Positions 1 to 6,254 of a stretch of DNA of 11,979 nt are shown here, piece after piece. The notes below the pieces were generated by a model. It was not told the origin of the DNA. It searched no databases and saw only the letters and a list, made by a program, of their open reading frames with translations. The stretch is from NCBI GenBank assembly GCA_034432655.1, contig DAOUBP010000128.1, positions 1 through 11,979 of the forward strand. Direction: 5' to 3'. How positions within the stretch are numbered: the first letter of the stretch is position 1; the number at the start of each line of letters is the position of its first letter. Both the position numbers and the translations under genes were made by a program. Source of the DNA: DAOUBP01 sp034432655. Lineage in GTDB: Bacteria > Chloroflexota > Anaerolineae > CG2-30-64-16.

Positions 1-240
1 AGCCCGATCCATTCATGGTCGGGCGGGCCGGCGTGACCGCGCACGCGACGGGTGACGGGTGGCCGGCGGCGGCCAGGATCGCCCGGCGCTGAAGTCGCCG
101 GGCTACCGAACGGCGCCCGCTCAAGCGGGCTGGAACGGCCACAAGCAAACCACATGACCCACTAGGGTAGAGCGCTGGCACAGCCGTGCTCCGAGAAGAA
201 AGCGTCATTTTTTTCTTTGGAAAAGTTTCGGGATACGTGT
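1..240. other. Gene-free stretch with G/C-rich hairpins
   Basis: No convincing reading frame is visible. The left part is dense in inverted repeats: GCCCGA at 2-7 pairs with TCGGGC at 19-24, with further pairing of CCA with TGG inside. Three loosely related 7-bp units (CGACGGG, TGACGGG, TGGCCGG) run through 46-66. The paired hairpins at 81-130 are listed separately. The right part (about 195-240) is A/T-richer, with a T-run near 206-213 but no adjoining strong stem, so I do not call a terminator for either strand. The minus-strand protease gene ends at 241, and no intrinsic terminator for it is recognisable here. Confidence 0.6.
81..130. repeat. Tandem hairpin, REP-like intergenic repeat
   Basis: Two perfect inverted repeats lie 11 bp apart. 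The first has arms GCCCGGCG (81-88) and CGCCGGGC (96-103) around the 7-base loop CTGAAGT. The second has arms GCCCGC (115-120) and GCGGGC (125-130) around TCAA. Adjacent G/C-rich hairpins outside genes are typical of short interspersed REP/MITE-like repeats. No T-run follows on either strand, so neither is a normal intrinsic terminator. Repetitive status is inferred from structure; copy number cannot be judged from one window. Confidence 0.55.
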
Positions 241-1542
241 CTAAGCCTTCCTGACCTTAAGGAGAAAGCCCTCCTGGCCGGTCACCACCACTTTTTCGCC
301 GGCCGGGATGGGGCCCGATTCAGAGACGGCACGCCATAGCTCGCCGCTCACCAGCACCATCCCCTCCGGCGCCAGCGCGCGACGCACTTCGCCGACTTGG
401 CCCTGCATCCCCTCCATGCCGGTGGTCGGCTGCCGGCGCTGCGCGGCCAATGCCTTCCCGATCGCGAAAGCGAAGAAGGCCGCAGTGGCCAGCGCCAGGC
501 TGATGATGGTCAGCCACGGCACGTTGATTTCTGCGGTGTTGAAAAGCATATATGCCCCAAAGACAAAACTGATGATCCCGCCCGCGGTCAGCACGCCGTG
601 GGTGGGCGCTTTGATGTCCAGCACGAACAGCACAAAGGCCAGCGCGATGAACCCCAGGCCGGCCCAGTTGGCATTCAGCGTGCCCAGCGCATAGAAGGCC
701 AGCAGCAGACACACCACGCCGATGATCCCGGCCACGTATCCGCCGGGGTTCGACAGCTCGAACAGGATCGCGTTCAGACCGATGGTCAGCAGGATCGCGG
801 CCAGCGCCGGGTTGGTGAGCTGGTTCAAGAAACTTTCCAGTGGGCTGAGGGGCACTTCCTCGACGGGCAGGTCACTCAGGCGCAGTGTGACCGTCTGGCC
901 GGCCACGGTGGCAGTGCGGCCATCCAGCTTGCGCAACAGGTCGGGCACATCTTGGGCGATTATATCAATGACGCCTAGTTCCAGCGCCTCGTCCGCAGTG
1001 GCAGCGGCCGCTTCGGTCACCGCCTTCTCAGCCCAGGCCACCGCTTTCTCCCCGCGCCGCGCGGCCAGGTTTTTGATGTCGGCCACCAGGATGTTGACCG
1101 CTTTGGCCTTCAGCGTTTCGGGCAGGTCAGCCCCTTCGCTGCCCACCGGGCTGGCCGCGCCGATGCTGCTGCCCGGCGCCATGGCTGCGAAATGGCCGGC
1201 CAGGGTGATAAACGTGCCAGCCGAGCCGGCATGCGCCCCGCGCGGGGCCACGTAAACGATGATCGGCACCCGGGCCGCGGTCATCTGCTGGACGATCTCC
1301 TTGGTGATGTCCACCGACCCGCCCGGTGTATCCAGCTCGATGACCAGCGCGGCCGCGTTGCTCGCCTCGGCATCGGCGATCGCGCGCTCGATGTACGCGG
1401 CCAGCACCGGCGTCACCGGGCCTTTGAACTTCGCCAGCCTGACCGCCCCGTCCGTTTGCGCCGTGGCCAGGCCCGAAAAGACCAGGGCGATCAGCAGCAT
1501 CAATAGGCCTGCCGCAGACTTGATTCTGTAACGCCTCTTCAT
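241..1542 (-). CDS. NfeD family membrane-bound serine protease (ClpP class)
   Basis: A 433-residue protein. It opens with a basic start and hydrophobic signal or anchor (about residues 4-29, ending near ALATAQ-like residues). A ClpP/SppA-like protease domain follows, with the VIELDTPGG motif near 68-75 and GSAGT near 106-110. The serine near 107 is the likely nucleophile, and lysine 145 or 147 is placed like the partner lysine of the archaeal 1510-N Ser/Lys protease. About five hydrophobic segments span roughly 247-362. The C-terminus is an NfeD OB-fold domain with the GELWRAVS motif near 400-407. This order is that of full-length NfeD proteins, which associate with stomatins and membrane quality control, though no stomatin gene is next to it here. 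The start at 1542 is chosen over an upstream frame opening at 1563 because GGGGGAG lies about 6 bases before this ATG. It is probably co-transcribed with the gene 85 bp upstream. Confidence 0.9.
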   Translation of the reverse strand: MKRRYRIKSAAGLLMLLIALVFSGLATAQTDGAVRLAKFKGPVTPVLAAYIERAIADAEASNAAALVIELDTPGGSVDITKEIVQQMTAARVPIIVYVAPRGAHAGSAGTFITLAGHFAAMAPGSSIGAASPVGSEGADLPETLKAKAVNILVADIKNLAARRGEKAVAWAEKAVTEAAAATADEALELGVIDIIAQDVPDLLRKLDGRTATVAGQTVTLRLSDLPVEEVPLSPLESFLNQLTNPALAAILLTIGLNAILFELSNPGGYVAGIIGVVCLLLAFYALGTLNANWAGLGFIALAFVLFVLDIKAPTHGVLTAGGIISFVFGAYMLFNTAEINVPWLTIISLALATAAFFAFAIGKALAAQRRQPTTGMEGMQGQVGEVRRALAPEGMVLVSGELWRAVSESGPIPAGEKVVVTGQEGFLLKVRKA

Positions 1543-1627
1543 CACATCTCCCCCCGCAGCCACCCTTTCAACACGTCAGCGCCTCGCCTCCCAGAGGTCG
1601 GTGTCCCGATCTGGATGGATCCGGTCA

Positions 1628-2200
1628 TCACCGTTTGTAGCGCCCCATGGTTTGGGCCTCGGCGAGTACATGGCCTTTGCTGGCAGCCATCACATCCTTC
1701 GCCGTGGCCTGGTTGCCCAGAGACAGCACGGTGTCCAGGGCGTAGAGTTTGAAGTAGTAACGATGCGTGCCCCCGGGCGGACAAGGCCCGCCGTAACCGA
1801 TCCGTTTCCAACTGTTGGTGCCTTGCAGACCGCCGCCCGGCAGCTGCTTTTCGGCCTGGATTCCTTCCGCCAGCCCCGCGAGCGTCGGCGGCAGGTTGAA
1901 GACCACCCAGTGCACCCAGACGCCCACCGGCGCGTCAGGGTCGTCGCAAATCAAAGCCAGCGATTGCGTGCCGGCCGGCACGTCGCTCCACGCCAGCGGC
2001 GGCGAGATGTCTTCGCCGTCGCACGTGTACTTCCGCGGGATCATCCCGCCTTCGGCGAAAGCAGAGCTGGTCAGTTTCATGGTCGGACCTCCTTTGTCTG
2101 AAACCGTTTCACCGGCAGGTGTGACCGCCGGCTGCTGGCCTGCGGCACAGCTCGCCAGCAACACCACCAGGATCAGGACCCACCACAGCCGCCTGCGCAT
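1628..2200 (-). CDS. YbhB/YbcL (PEBP) family protein, predicted lipoprotein
   Basis: A 190-residue phosphatidylethanolamine-binding-protein fold member. Family signatures are DDPDAP (86-91), HWVVFNLP (97-104) and GYGGPCPPGGTHRY (135-148), followed by FKLYALD. The molecular role of bacterial members is poorly known. From the ATG at 2200 the protein has a lipoprotein signal: Arg-rich start, hydrophobic core, and lipobox LASC with cysteine 18. AGGGG lies about 10 bases before this ATG. An internal ATG at 2080 has a much better ribosome site (AAAGGAGGT, 6 bases away) and would give a 150-residue protein starting MKLTSSAF, the usual cytosolic YbhB form. Both products may be made. A frame opening by GTG at 2227 has no ribosome site and is not preferred. 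A near-consensus minus-strand promoter lies just upstream. Confidence 0.88.
   Translation of the reverse strand: MRRRLWWVLILVVLLASCAAGQQPAVTPAGETVSDKGGPTMKLTSSAFAEGGMIPRKYTCDGEDISPPLAWSDVPAGTQSLALICDDPDAPVGVWVHWVVFNLPPTLAGLAEGIQAEKQLPGGGLQGTNSWKRIGYGGPCPPGGTHRYYFKLYALDTVLSLGNQATAKDVMAASKGHVLAEAQTMGRYKR
2087..2095 (-). promoter_or_regulatory. Perfect internal Shine-Dalgarno inside the YbhB lipoprotein frame
   Basis: Read on the minus strand the sequence is AAAGGAGGT, then six bases, then ATG at 2080. It is the strongest ribosome site seen in the window. It falls inside the lipoprotein reading frame, where it encodes Lys-Gly-Gly just before the conserved domain begins. Either the annotated start belongs at 2080, or the gene has two starts giving exported and cytosolic forms. 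Confidence 0.75.
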
Positions 2201-2230
2201 CTCGACACGACCCCTGGCCACGGGCACGTT

Positions 2231-2250
2231 TCATCTGAGCAAACAGATGA
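2231..2250. repeat. Perfect 7-bp inverted repeat between divergent promoters
   Basis: TCATCTG (2231-2237) and CAGATGA (2244-2250) flank the 6-base AGCAAA. The repeat directly abuts the -35 box of the plus-strand promoter at 2251. It also falls at about +9 to +28 of the predicted minus-strand transcript. It could be an operator for a dimeric regulator or a hairpin at the 5' end of the ybhB mRNA. The function is inferred. Confidence 0.55.
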
Positions 2251-2279
2251 TTGACTTCATAACCATCATAGCATACACT
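2251..2279 (+). promoter_or_regulatory. Sigma70-type promoter for the NYN-HEAT gene
   Basis: TTGACT (2251-2256), 17-bp spacer, TACACT (2274-2279). The predicted start of transcription is near 2286, giving a leader of about 28 bases before the ATG at 2314. It overlaps the opposing minus-strand promoter. Confidence 0.7.
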
Positions 2280-2293
2280 GTGTTTTGCGTCAA
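2265..2293 (-). promoter_or_regulatory. Sigma70-type promoter for ybhB (and probably nfeD)
   Basis: On the minus strand TTGACG (2293-2288), 17-bp spacer, TATGAT (2270-2265). The predicted start is near 2258, about 58 bases before the lipoprotein ATG at 2200. Its -10 box lies within the spacer of the plus-strand promoter, so polymerase probably cannot occupy both at once. Confidence 0.72.
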
Positions 2294-2313
2294 CGCGTTT
2301 TTTGAGTTTGCCG

Positions 2314-3231
2314 ATGTCTTACATTATTGACGGCCACAACCTGATCGGGGCTTTGCCGGATATTCAGCTCAGCCAGCCGGACGATGAGCTGCGTCTGCTG
2401 CAGCGCCTGCGCGCGTTTCGGGCCCGTCACAGAGGCCGGACGCTGATTGTTTTCTTCGACAGCGGGCCACTGGCTCCGGATACCCCGCCGTCTACCGGCC
2501 AGGAAAAGGTTCTTGCCAGCCCGGAGCTAGAGGTGCATTTCGCCCGGTCCGGTCAGAGCGCTGACGATGCCATCATCGCCTTCCTTGCGCAGAGCCGTCA
2601 ACCGGGTCAGTATGCGGTGGTAACTAACGACCAGGACCTGGCCCGGCGCGCCCGGGCTCTCGGCGCCAGTGTACTGTCGGCCAGCGAGTTCGCCAGGCGC
2701 CTGTCCGCGGTGCGACCGCGGGCGCCGGAGCCGGCGCACGCCGATACAGCGCCAGCGCTGAACCCGCGTGCGCCGGCCTTCGCCGATCTCTACGCGCGGT
2801 TTCTGGCCGCCGAGAAGGCCAGCGTGCTGCAAAGGCCGCAGCCGGCCGATGCAGCGGTCTGGATCGAACGGCTCTACACAGGCGATCCGCAGCTGGCGCA
2901 AAAGGCTGCGCGCTGGCTGGGCCAGTTCGGCGGGCCCGCTGCCCTGGAGCCGCTGCAGGATGCCCTCACCCACGCCGACCCGGGCGTGCGGGCCGCGGCC
3001 GCGCTGGCGCTGGGCCAGTTAGGCCGGCCAGAGGCCATCCCCGAACTGAGCCGGCGTCTGTTGGAGGACGGCAACAGCATGGTGCGCGAGGCGGCCGCCC
3101 AGGCGCTGGGCCAGCTTGGCGGCCGTTCGGCCATCCCTGCTCTGGAAGAGGCTGTCAAGAGGGATACGAAAGGGAAGGTGCGCAAGGCGGCTAACGCCGC
3201 CCTGGCGCAGATCCGGGCACGAAAGGGGTAA
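2314..3231 (+). CDS. NYN/YacP-like PIN-fold nuclease domain fused to HEAT repeats
   Basis: A 305-residue protein. Residues 3-130 form a NYN (YacP/Rae1-like, DUF901-type) domain. The opening YIIDGHNLIG has acidic D6 and N9, SADD lies at 82-85, and VVTNDQDL at 102-109 carries the second acidic cluster. YacP/Rae1 in Bacillus is a ribosome-associated mRNA endonuclease; an RNA-cleaving role here is inferred. After a Pro/Ala-rich linker (about 131-180), residues 190-302 hold three or four PBS-lyase-type HEAT repeats with recurring VR-AAA-ALGQLG-AIP-L patterns, a likely protein- or RNA-binding scaffold. Bacillus YacP is only about 170 residues, so the repeats are an added module. The ATG at 2314 is preferred over TTG at 2302 because the domain starts at once. 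No strong ribosome site precedes it. It converges on mreB with 21 bp between stop codons. Confidence 0.85.
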   Translation: MSYIIDGHNLIGALPDIQLSQPDDELRLLQRLRAFRARHRGRTLIVFFDSGPLAPDTPPSTGQEKVLASPELEVHFARSGQSADDAIIAFLAQSRQPGQYAVVTNDQDLARRARALGASVLSASEFARRLSAVRPRAPEPAHADTAPALNPRAPAFADLYARFLAAEKASVLQRPQPADAAVWIERLYTGDPQLAQKAARWLGQFGGPAALEPLQDALTHADPGVRAAAALALGQLGRPEAIPELSRRLLEDGNSMVREAAAQALGQLGGRSAIPALEEAVKRDTKGKVRKAANAALAQIRARKG

Positions 3232-3252
3232 CGCGGCGCTAATTTCGCATCA

Positions 3253-4257
3253 CTACACTGTCGGCAGGCTGCGCCGCATGATGTAGTAATTCTCTAGCGC
3301 CTTGCCGGCCCCCAGCGCCACGCAGGCCATCGGTTGCTCGGCGACGAATGCCGGCACGCCTGTTTCTTTGGTCACCAGGCGGTCAATGTTCCGCAGCAGC
3401 GCACCGCCGCCGCTCAGCACCATGCCCCGGTCAATGATGTCGGCTGCCAGTTCGGGCGGGGTCTTCTCCAGGGTTTGTTTGATCACGCCGATGATGGCAG
3501 CCAGCGGCTCGGCCATCGCCTCGGTGATCTCGCCCGAGGTGAGGGTGATCGTCTTCGGCAGGCCGGCCACCTGGTCGCGGCCCCGCACTTCCATGCTTAG
3601 CTCTTCCGGCAAGGGCAGCGCGCTGCCGATGGTGATCTTGATCTCCTCCGCAGTCTGTTCGCCGATGATCAGATTGTACTTCTTGCGCACGTAGGCCATG
3701 ATCGCTTCATCGGTGCGGATACCGCCGACCCGGACGCTGCTCCACACGACGATATCGTTCATCGAGACCACGGCCGCTTCGGTGGTGCCGCCGCCGATGT
3801 CCACCACCATGTTCCCGGTGGGCGTGCCGATGGGCAGCCCTGCGCCGTACGCGGCTGCCAGCGGTTCGGGGATCAGGTATGCCTCCTTGGCGCCGGCCTG
3901 GATCGCAGCGTCATGGACGGCGCGGCTTTCCACGCTGGTGACCCCGCGCGGGACACTGATCATCACACGGGGCTTGAGAATCGGATTGCGGCCCACCACC
4001 TTGCGGATGTAGTAGCGCAACATGGCCTCGGTCACCACGTAGTCGGCGATGACGCCATCCCGCATGGGACGCACCACTTCGATGCTTTCCGGCGCGCGGC
4101 CGAGCATATCACGCGCCTCTTGTCCCACCGATACGATCTTGTTGTCGCGGATGGAAATCGCTACCACGGACGGCTCGCGCAGCACGATGCCCCGGCCACT
4201 GACGTACACCAGCACGTTGACCGTGCCGAGGTCAATCCCGATCTGTCGCTCGAACAT
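3253..4257 (-). CDS. mreB: Rod shape-determining actin homologue MreB
   Basis: A 334-residue actin-fold ATPase that polymerises under the membrane and guides cell-wall elongation. Phosphate-1 motif IDLGTVNVLVY is at 8-18, followed by the typical GRGIVLREPSVVA. Phosphate-2 motif DIGGGTTE is at 153-160, and the adenosine motif LSGGGALLRNID at 281-292. The length matches the family. The ATG at 4257 has AGGAG five bases upstream. mreC, mreD, rodA and pbp2 are not adjacent, so this is a solitary mreB, as in genomes that carry scattered or several MreB/Mbl copies. The gene has its own strong promoter, and an intrinsic terminator lies between that promoter and the ATG, pointing to premature-termination control. 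The identification is firm; whether it is MreB proper or an Mbl-like paralogue cannot be decided here. Confidence 0.95.
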   Translation of the reverse strand: MFERQIGIDLGTVNVLVYVSGRGIVLREPSVVAISIRDNKIVSVGQEARDMLGRAPESIEVVRPMRDGVIADYVVTEAMLRYYIRKVVGRNPILKPRVMISVPRGVTSVESRAVHDAAIQAGAKEAYLIPEPLAAAYGAGLPIGTPTGNMVVDIGGGTTEAAVVSMNDIVVWSSVRVGGIRTDEAIMAYVRKKYNLIIGEQTAEEIKITIGSALPLPEELSMEVRGRDQVAGLPKTITLTSGEITEAMAEPLAAIIGVIKQTLEKTPPELAADIIDRGMVLSGGGALLRNIDRLVTKETGVPAFVAEQPMACVALGAGKALENYYIMRRSLPTV

Positions 4258-4299
4258 ACTTGCTCCTGCAGATAAATCACGGGAAACCGCGCCTGTGAC

Positions 4300-4334
4300 A
4301 AAAAAGAGGGGCCGACGGCTTTCCGGGTCGGCCC
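4300..4334 (-). terminator. Intrinsic terminator in the mreB leader (candidate attenuator)
   Basis: On the minus strand an 8-bp G/C stem (GGGCCGAC, 4334-4327, with GTCGGCCC, 4316-4309) closes a 10-base loop. CTC and six T residues (4305-4300) follow. The outer GAG/CTC may extend the stem. It lies between the mreB promoter and the mreB ATG, ending about 92 bases after the predicted start of transcription. There is no minus-strand gene upstream for it to terminate. On the plus strand no T-run follows the stem, so it works in the mreB direction only. Confidence 0.78.
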
Positions 4335-4352
4335 GCCCTCACTATCATCGGT

Positions 4353-4366
4353 CTGTCAGATGACAG
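4353..4366 (-). promoter_or_regulatory. Small palindrome and possible leader peptide in the mreB leader
   Basis: CTGTCA and TGACAG form 6-base arms around two bases, so the nascent RNA could form a small hairpin. On the minus strand GTG at 4373 opens a five-codon frame (Met-Asn-Pro-Val-Ile) ending with TGA at 4358-4356, inside this palindrome. GGGAG lies four bases before the GTG. Such a short frame can arise by chance; it is noted because it sits between promoter and attenuator-like terminator. Confidence 0.3.
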
Positions 4367-4398
4367 GATTCACGCAACTCCCGTAGATAACAACCGAG

Positions 4399-4427
4399 AT
4401 TATACGCCAAATGCCACCATCGTGCAA
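4399..4427 (-). promoter_or_regulatory. Near-consensus sigma70 promoter for mreB
   Basis: On the minus strand TTGCAC (4427-4422), 17-bp spacer, consensus TATAAT (4404-4399). The start is predicted near 4391-4392, giving an mreB leader of about 135 bases that contains the terminator at 4334-4300. Confidence 0.8.
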
Positions 4428-4457
4428 AACCGTTCCCCGCTGTCCGCCCCAAAAGGC

Positions 4458-4486
4458 TTGCAGGCCCTTTCTCTGCGTGATAGAAT
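4458..4486 (+). promoter_or_regulatory. Sigma70-type promoter for the SGNH hydrolase / pcm pair
   Basis: TTGCAG (4458-4463), 17-bp spacer, TAGAAT (4481-4486). The predicted start near 4493 leaves a leader of about 20 bases that contains the ribosome site AAGGAGG (4501-4507). It also shows that the reading frame opening at 4422 is not the real start. Confidence 0.72.
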
Positions 4487-4511
4487 ACCGCCGACCGATG
4501 AAGGAGGCAGG

Positions 4512-5399
4512 ATGCAGCGACGTCCGGTGCCATGGTTGGCGCTTGTTTTGGGTATTACTGTCATGCTGACAGGCGCCGAGTTCGCGCTGCGTGCCCGCTA
4601 TCGCCATCGCGTGTTGCCTCCCTCGTTGGCTGATGACGCCGTGCGCGTGGTGGCTCTGGGCGATTCTATCGTCGCTGGCGCGCCCGGGGAGCAAGCTGAG
4701 GCCTGGCCAGCTCAACTGGAACGACGGCTGCGGACTGCCTATCCCCATGTGCGCTGGCACGTGGTCAACGCGGGGATTTCGGGCGATACTGCGGCGTTGG
4801 GCTATCAGCGGTTCGACGGCGATGTGGCCGGGAACCGCCCTGCAGCCGTGCTGATCGCTTTCGGGCTGAACGACTGTTACCCCGGCCGTTACGGCCTCGA
4901 CCTGTGGCTGGAGCGACAGGTGCCGGCCGGGCCGGCGCGCAGCTACCTGTGGCGGGCGGTCATGGTCCGGTTGCAGCGCCTGGCCGGCCACCTGAGACGG
5001 GCGAGGCCAGCACTCTCTGTGGAGCCGGACCGGCGACCCTTCCCACGTATGTCCCTGCCCGGCTTTGCCCAGGCCCTGGCCGCCCTGGTCGAACGGACAC
5101 ACGTGATCGGCGCCAGGCCGGTGCTGCTTACCATGACCCCTCTGGCCGAAACCCTGACCCCTGAGGTTGAGGCCCGTCGTGCCCTCTACCCGGCCTATAA
5201 CGACGCTGTCCGCCGCATGGCTGCCCGGGAGAGATGTCCCCTGGTGGAACTTGCCAGCGGAGCGCCTCCCGATGCGTTCAGGCCGGACGGCGTTCATTTG
5301 ACGGCCAGCGGGCAAGCGTGGGTCGCCGACGAGGTGTATCGCCAGTTGGATGCTCAGGGCTTGTGGGTGCAGCTCGCGCGCAACGGAGGCGGAAGGTGA
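4512..5399 (+). CDS. Membrane-anchored SGNH/GDSL hydrolase
   Basis: A 295-residue SGNH-fold esterase or lipase relative. A hydrophobic segment (about residues 7-22) after MQRRP acts as signal anchor, placing the enzyme outside the cytoplasm. Block I is ALGDSIVAG (48-56, nucleophile Ser52). Block II is NAGISGDTA (86-94, oxyanion Gly88), block III is GLND (118-121, Asn120), and block V is DGVH (259-262, catalytic Asp259 and His262). All catalytic blocks are intact. The substrate is unknown; relatives include acyl-esterases, thioesterase TesA and carbohydrate esterases acting on acetylated glycans. The ATG at 4512 has AAGGAGG four bases before it and follows the predicted promoter, so the 30-codon upstream extension is rejected. 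Its TGA overlaps the GTG of the methyltransferase gene, so the two are translated together. It diverges from mreB, which would suit a cell-envelope role, but that is inference. Confidence 0.88.
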   Translation: MQRRPVPWLALVLGITVMLTGAEFALRARYRHRVLPPSLADDAVRVVALGDSIVAGAPGEQAEAWPAQLERRLRTAYPHVRWHVVNAGISGDTAALGYQRFDGDVAGNRPAAVLIAFGLNDCYPGRYGLDLWLERQVPAGPARSYLWRAVMVRLQRLAGHLRRARPALSVEPDRRPFPRMSLPGFAQALAALVERTHVIGARPVLLTMTPLAETLTPEVEARRALYPAYNDAVRRMAARERCPLVELASGAPPDAFRPDGVHLTASGQAWVADEVYRQLDAQGLWVQLARNGGGR

Positions 5400-6094
5400 A
5401 AGACGAACGTCCACCCAAACACTGGCCCCCTCACTGGCCAGACGTGACCGATAAGAGGGTGCTGGATGCGCTGGCAGCCGTGCCTCGCCATCTGTTCGTG
5501 CCGCCGGAATTTCGGGAGGATGCTTATGCCGACATCGCCCTGCCCATCGGCCACGGCCAAACCATCTCACAACCGTACATCGTGGCCTTGATGACCCAGG
5601 CCCTGCGCCTGACCCCCGACAGCAAGGTGCTGGAGGTGGGCACCGGATCGGGTTATCAGGCTGCCATCCTGGCGCAGATCACGCCTCACGTGTGGAGCAT
5701 CGAGGCAGTGCCAGAGCTGGCGCGCACAGCCCAGGAGCGGTTGCGCGGGCTGGGCTATCCCGTAGAGGTGAAGGTGGGGGATGGCCGGCTGGGCTGGCCG
5801 GAACACGCGCCCTACGACGGCATCATCGTCACCGCGGCCGCAGTTGAGGTGCCCCCGGCGCTGATTCCCCAGCTCAAAGAGGGCGGCCGGCTGGTGATCC
5901 CGGTCGGGGAGAGCGCCTGGGACCAGGTGCTGTGGCTTATCGAAAAGCAGCCCGGGGGCCGTTTGCGCGCGCAGTGGCTGGCCGATGTGCGCTTTGTCCC
6001 CCTGGTGGCGACCGCGCCGCCGGCCGAAAGGGAAGACCCGGCCTTGAACGCGATCCGCCACGAACTGCGGCAGATCCTGCGGCCTTACTGGTGA
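5396..6094 (+). CDS. pcm: Protein-L-isoaspartate O-methyltransferase
   Basis: A 232-residue enzyme that methylates L-isoaspartyl residues in aged proteins using S-adenosylmethionine, starting their repair. Visible signatures are GHGQTISQPYIVALM (52-66, with the family's active-site serine at 58), the SAM-binding loop VLEVGTGSGYQAA (78-90), SIE at 101-103, VGDGRLGW (127-134), YDGIIVTAA (140-148) and LKEGGRLVIPVG (160-171). The domain normally ends near VRFVPLV (198-204); here about 28 further residues follow. The start is GTG at 5396, with GGAGG six bases upstream. The frame is open further left, but that part lies inside the hydrolase gene and shows no conserved sequence. GTGA overlap with the preceding stop implies translational coupling. 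Both genes are probably one operon from the promoter at 4458. Confidence 0.94.
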   Translation: MKDERPPKHWPPHWPDVTDKRVLDALAAVPRHLFVPPEFREDAYADIALPIGHGQTISQPYIVALMTQALRLTPDSKVLEVGTGSGYQAAILAQITPHVWSIEAVPELARTAQERLRGLGYPVEVKVGDGRLGWPEHAPYDGIIVTAAAVEVPPALIPQLKEGGRLVIPVGESAWDQVLWLIEKQPGGRLRAQWLADVRFVPLVATAPPAEREDPALNAIRHELRQILRPYW

Positions 6095-6254
6095 AGTCAC
6101 CTGGCGCCACGACAGATGGAAATCCTCGTAGTGACGGCTTATGAACCTTGCGAACTTCATCAGTCGTCTGGCGTAGCCAGGGGCGATGGCAAGCACCGCT
6201 GCGAAGGGGGCCATTTTCAGGGAATGATCTTACGTCACACAGGAGTCTGCTTTC
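6095..6254 (+). other. Intergenic region before the RmlD homologue
   Basis: No gene is visible. CTGGC (6168-6172) and GCCAG (6176-6180) form a small stem around GTA. A stretch near 6125-6165 (GTAGTGACGGCTT followed by CATCAGTCGTC) resembles a decayed inverted-repeat element. I found no promoter with good -35 and -10 boxes, although the change of function makes a transcription start plausible. The ribosome site AGGAG (6241-6245) belongs to the next gene. Confidence 0.35.

Noticed and set aside
190..225. T-rich run as a terminator for the protease gene or for a plus-strand gene to the left
   Set aside because: For the minus strand the run is in the wrong orientation. For the plus strand the nearest stem is only about four bp and lies some 15 bases away.
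2231..4366. Shared 8-mer TCATCTGA at the ybhB/NYN promoter region and in the mreB leader as a common operator
   Set aside because: The centres of symmetry differ (N6-spaced repeat at 2231-2250, 2-base centre at 4353-4366), and an 8-mer match twice in this length is not strong enough to claim a regulon.
4422..4511. N-terminal extension of the SGNH hydrolase from GTG at 4422
   Set aside because: The region contains the predicted promoter (4458-4486) and no ribosome site for the GTG, which overlaps the mreB -35 box. The ATG at 4512 has a strong ribosome site and starts a signal anchor.
5234..5395. 54-codon N-terminal extension of the methyltransferase
   Set aside because: It lies inside the hydrolase gene in another frame and shows no similarity to the family. 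The GTG at 5396 has a good ribosome site and gives the family's normal length.
4356..5570. 404-residue minus-strand frame opposite the SGNH hydrolase and pcm start
   Set aside because: It is complementary to genes with intact catalytic motifs, has no recognisable domain and is rich in Arg, Gly, Gln and His as expected for an antisense shadow in G/C-rich DNA. Only its last codons matter, as the possible five-codon mreB leader peptide.
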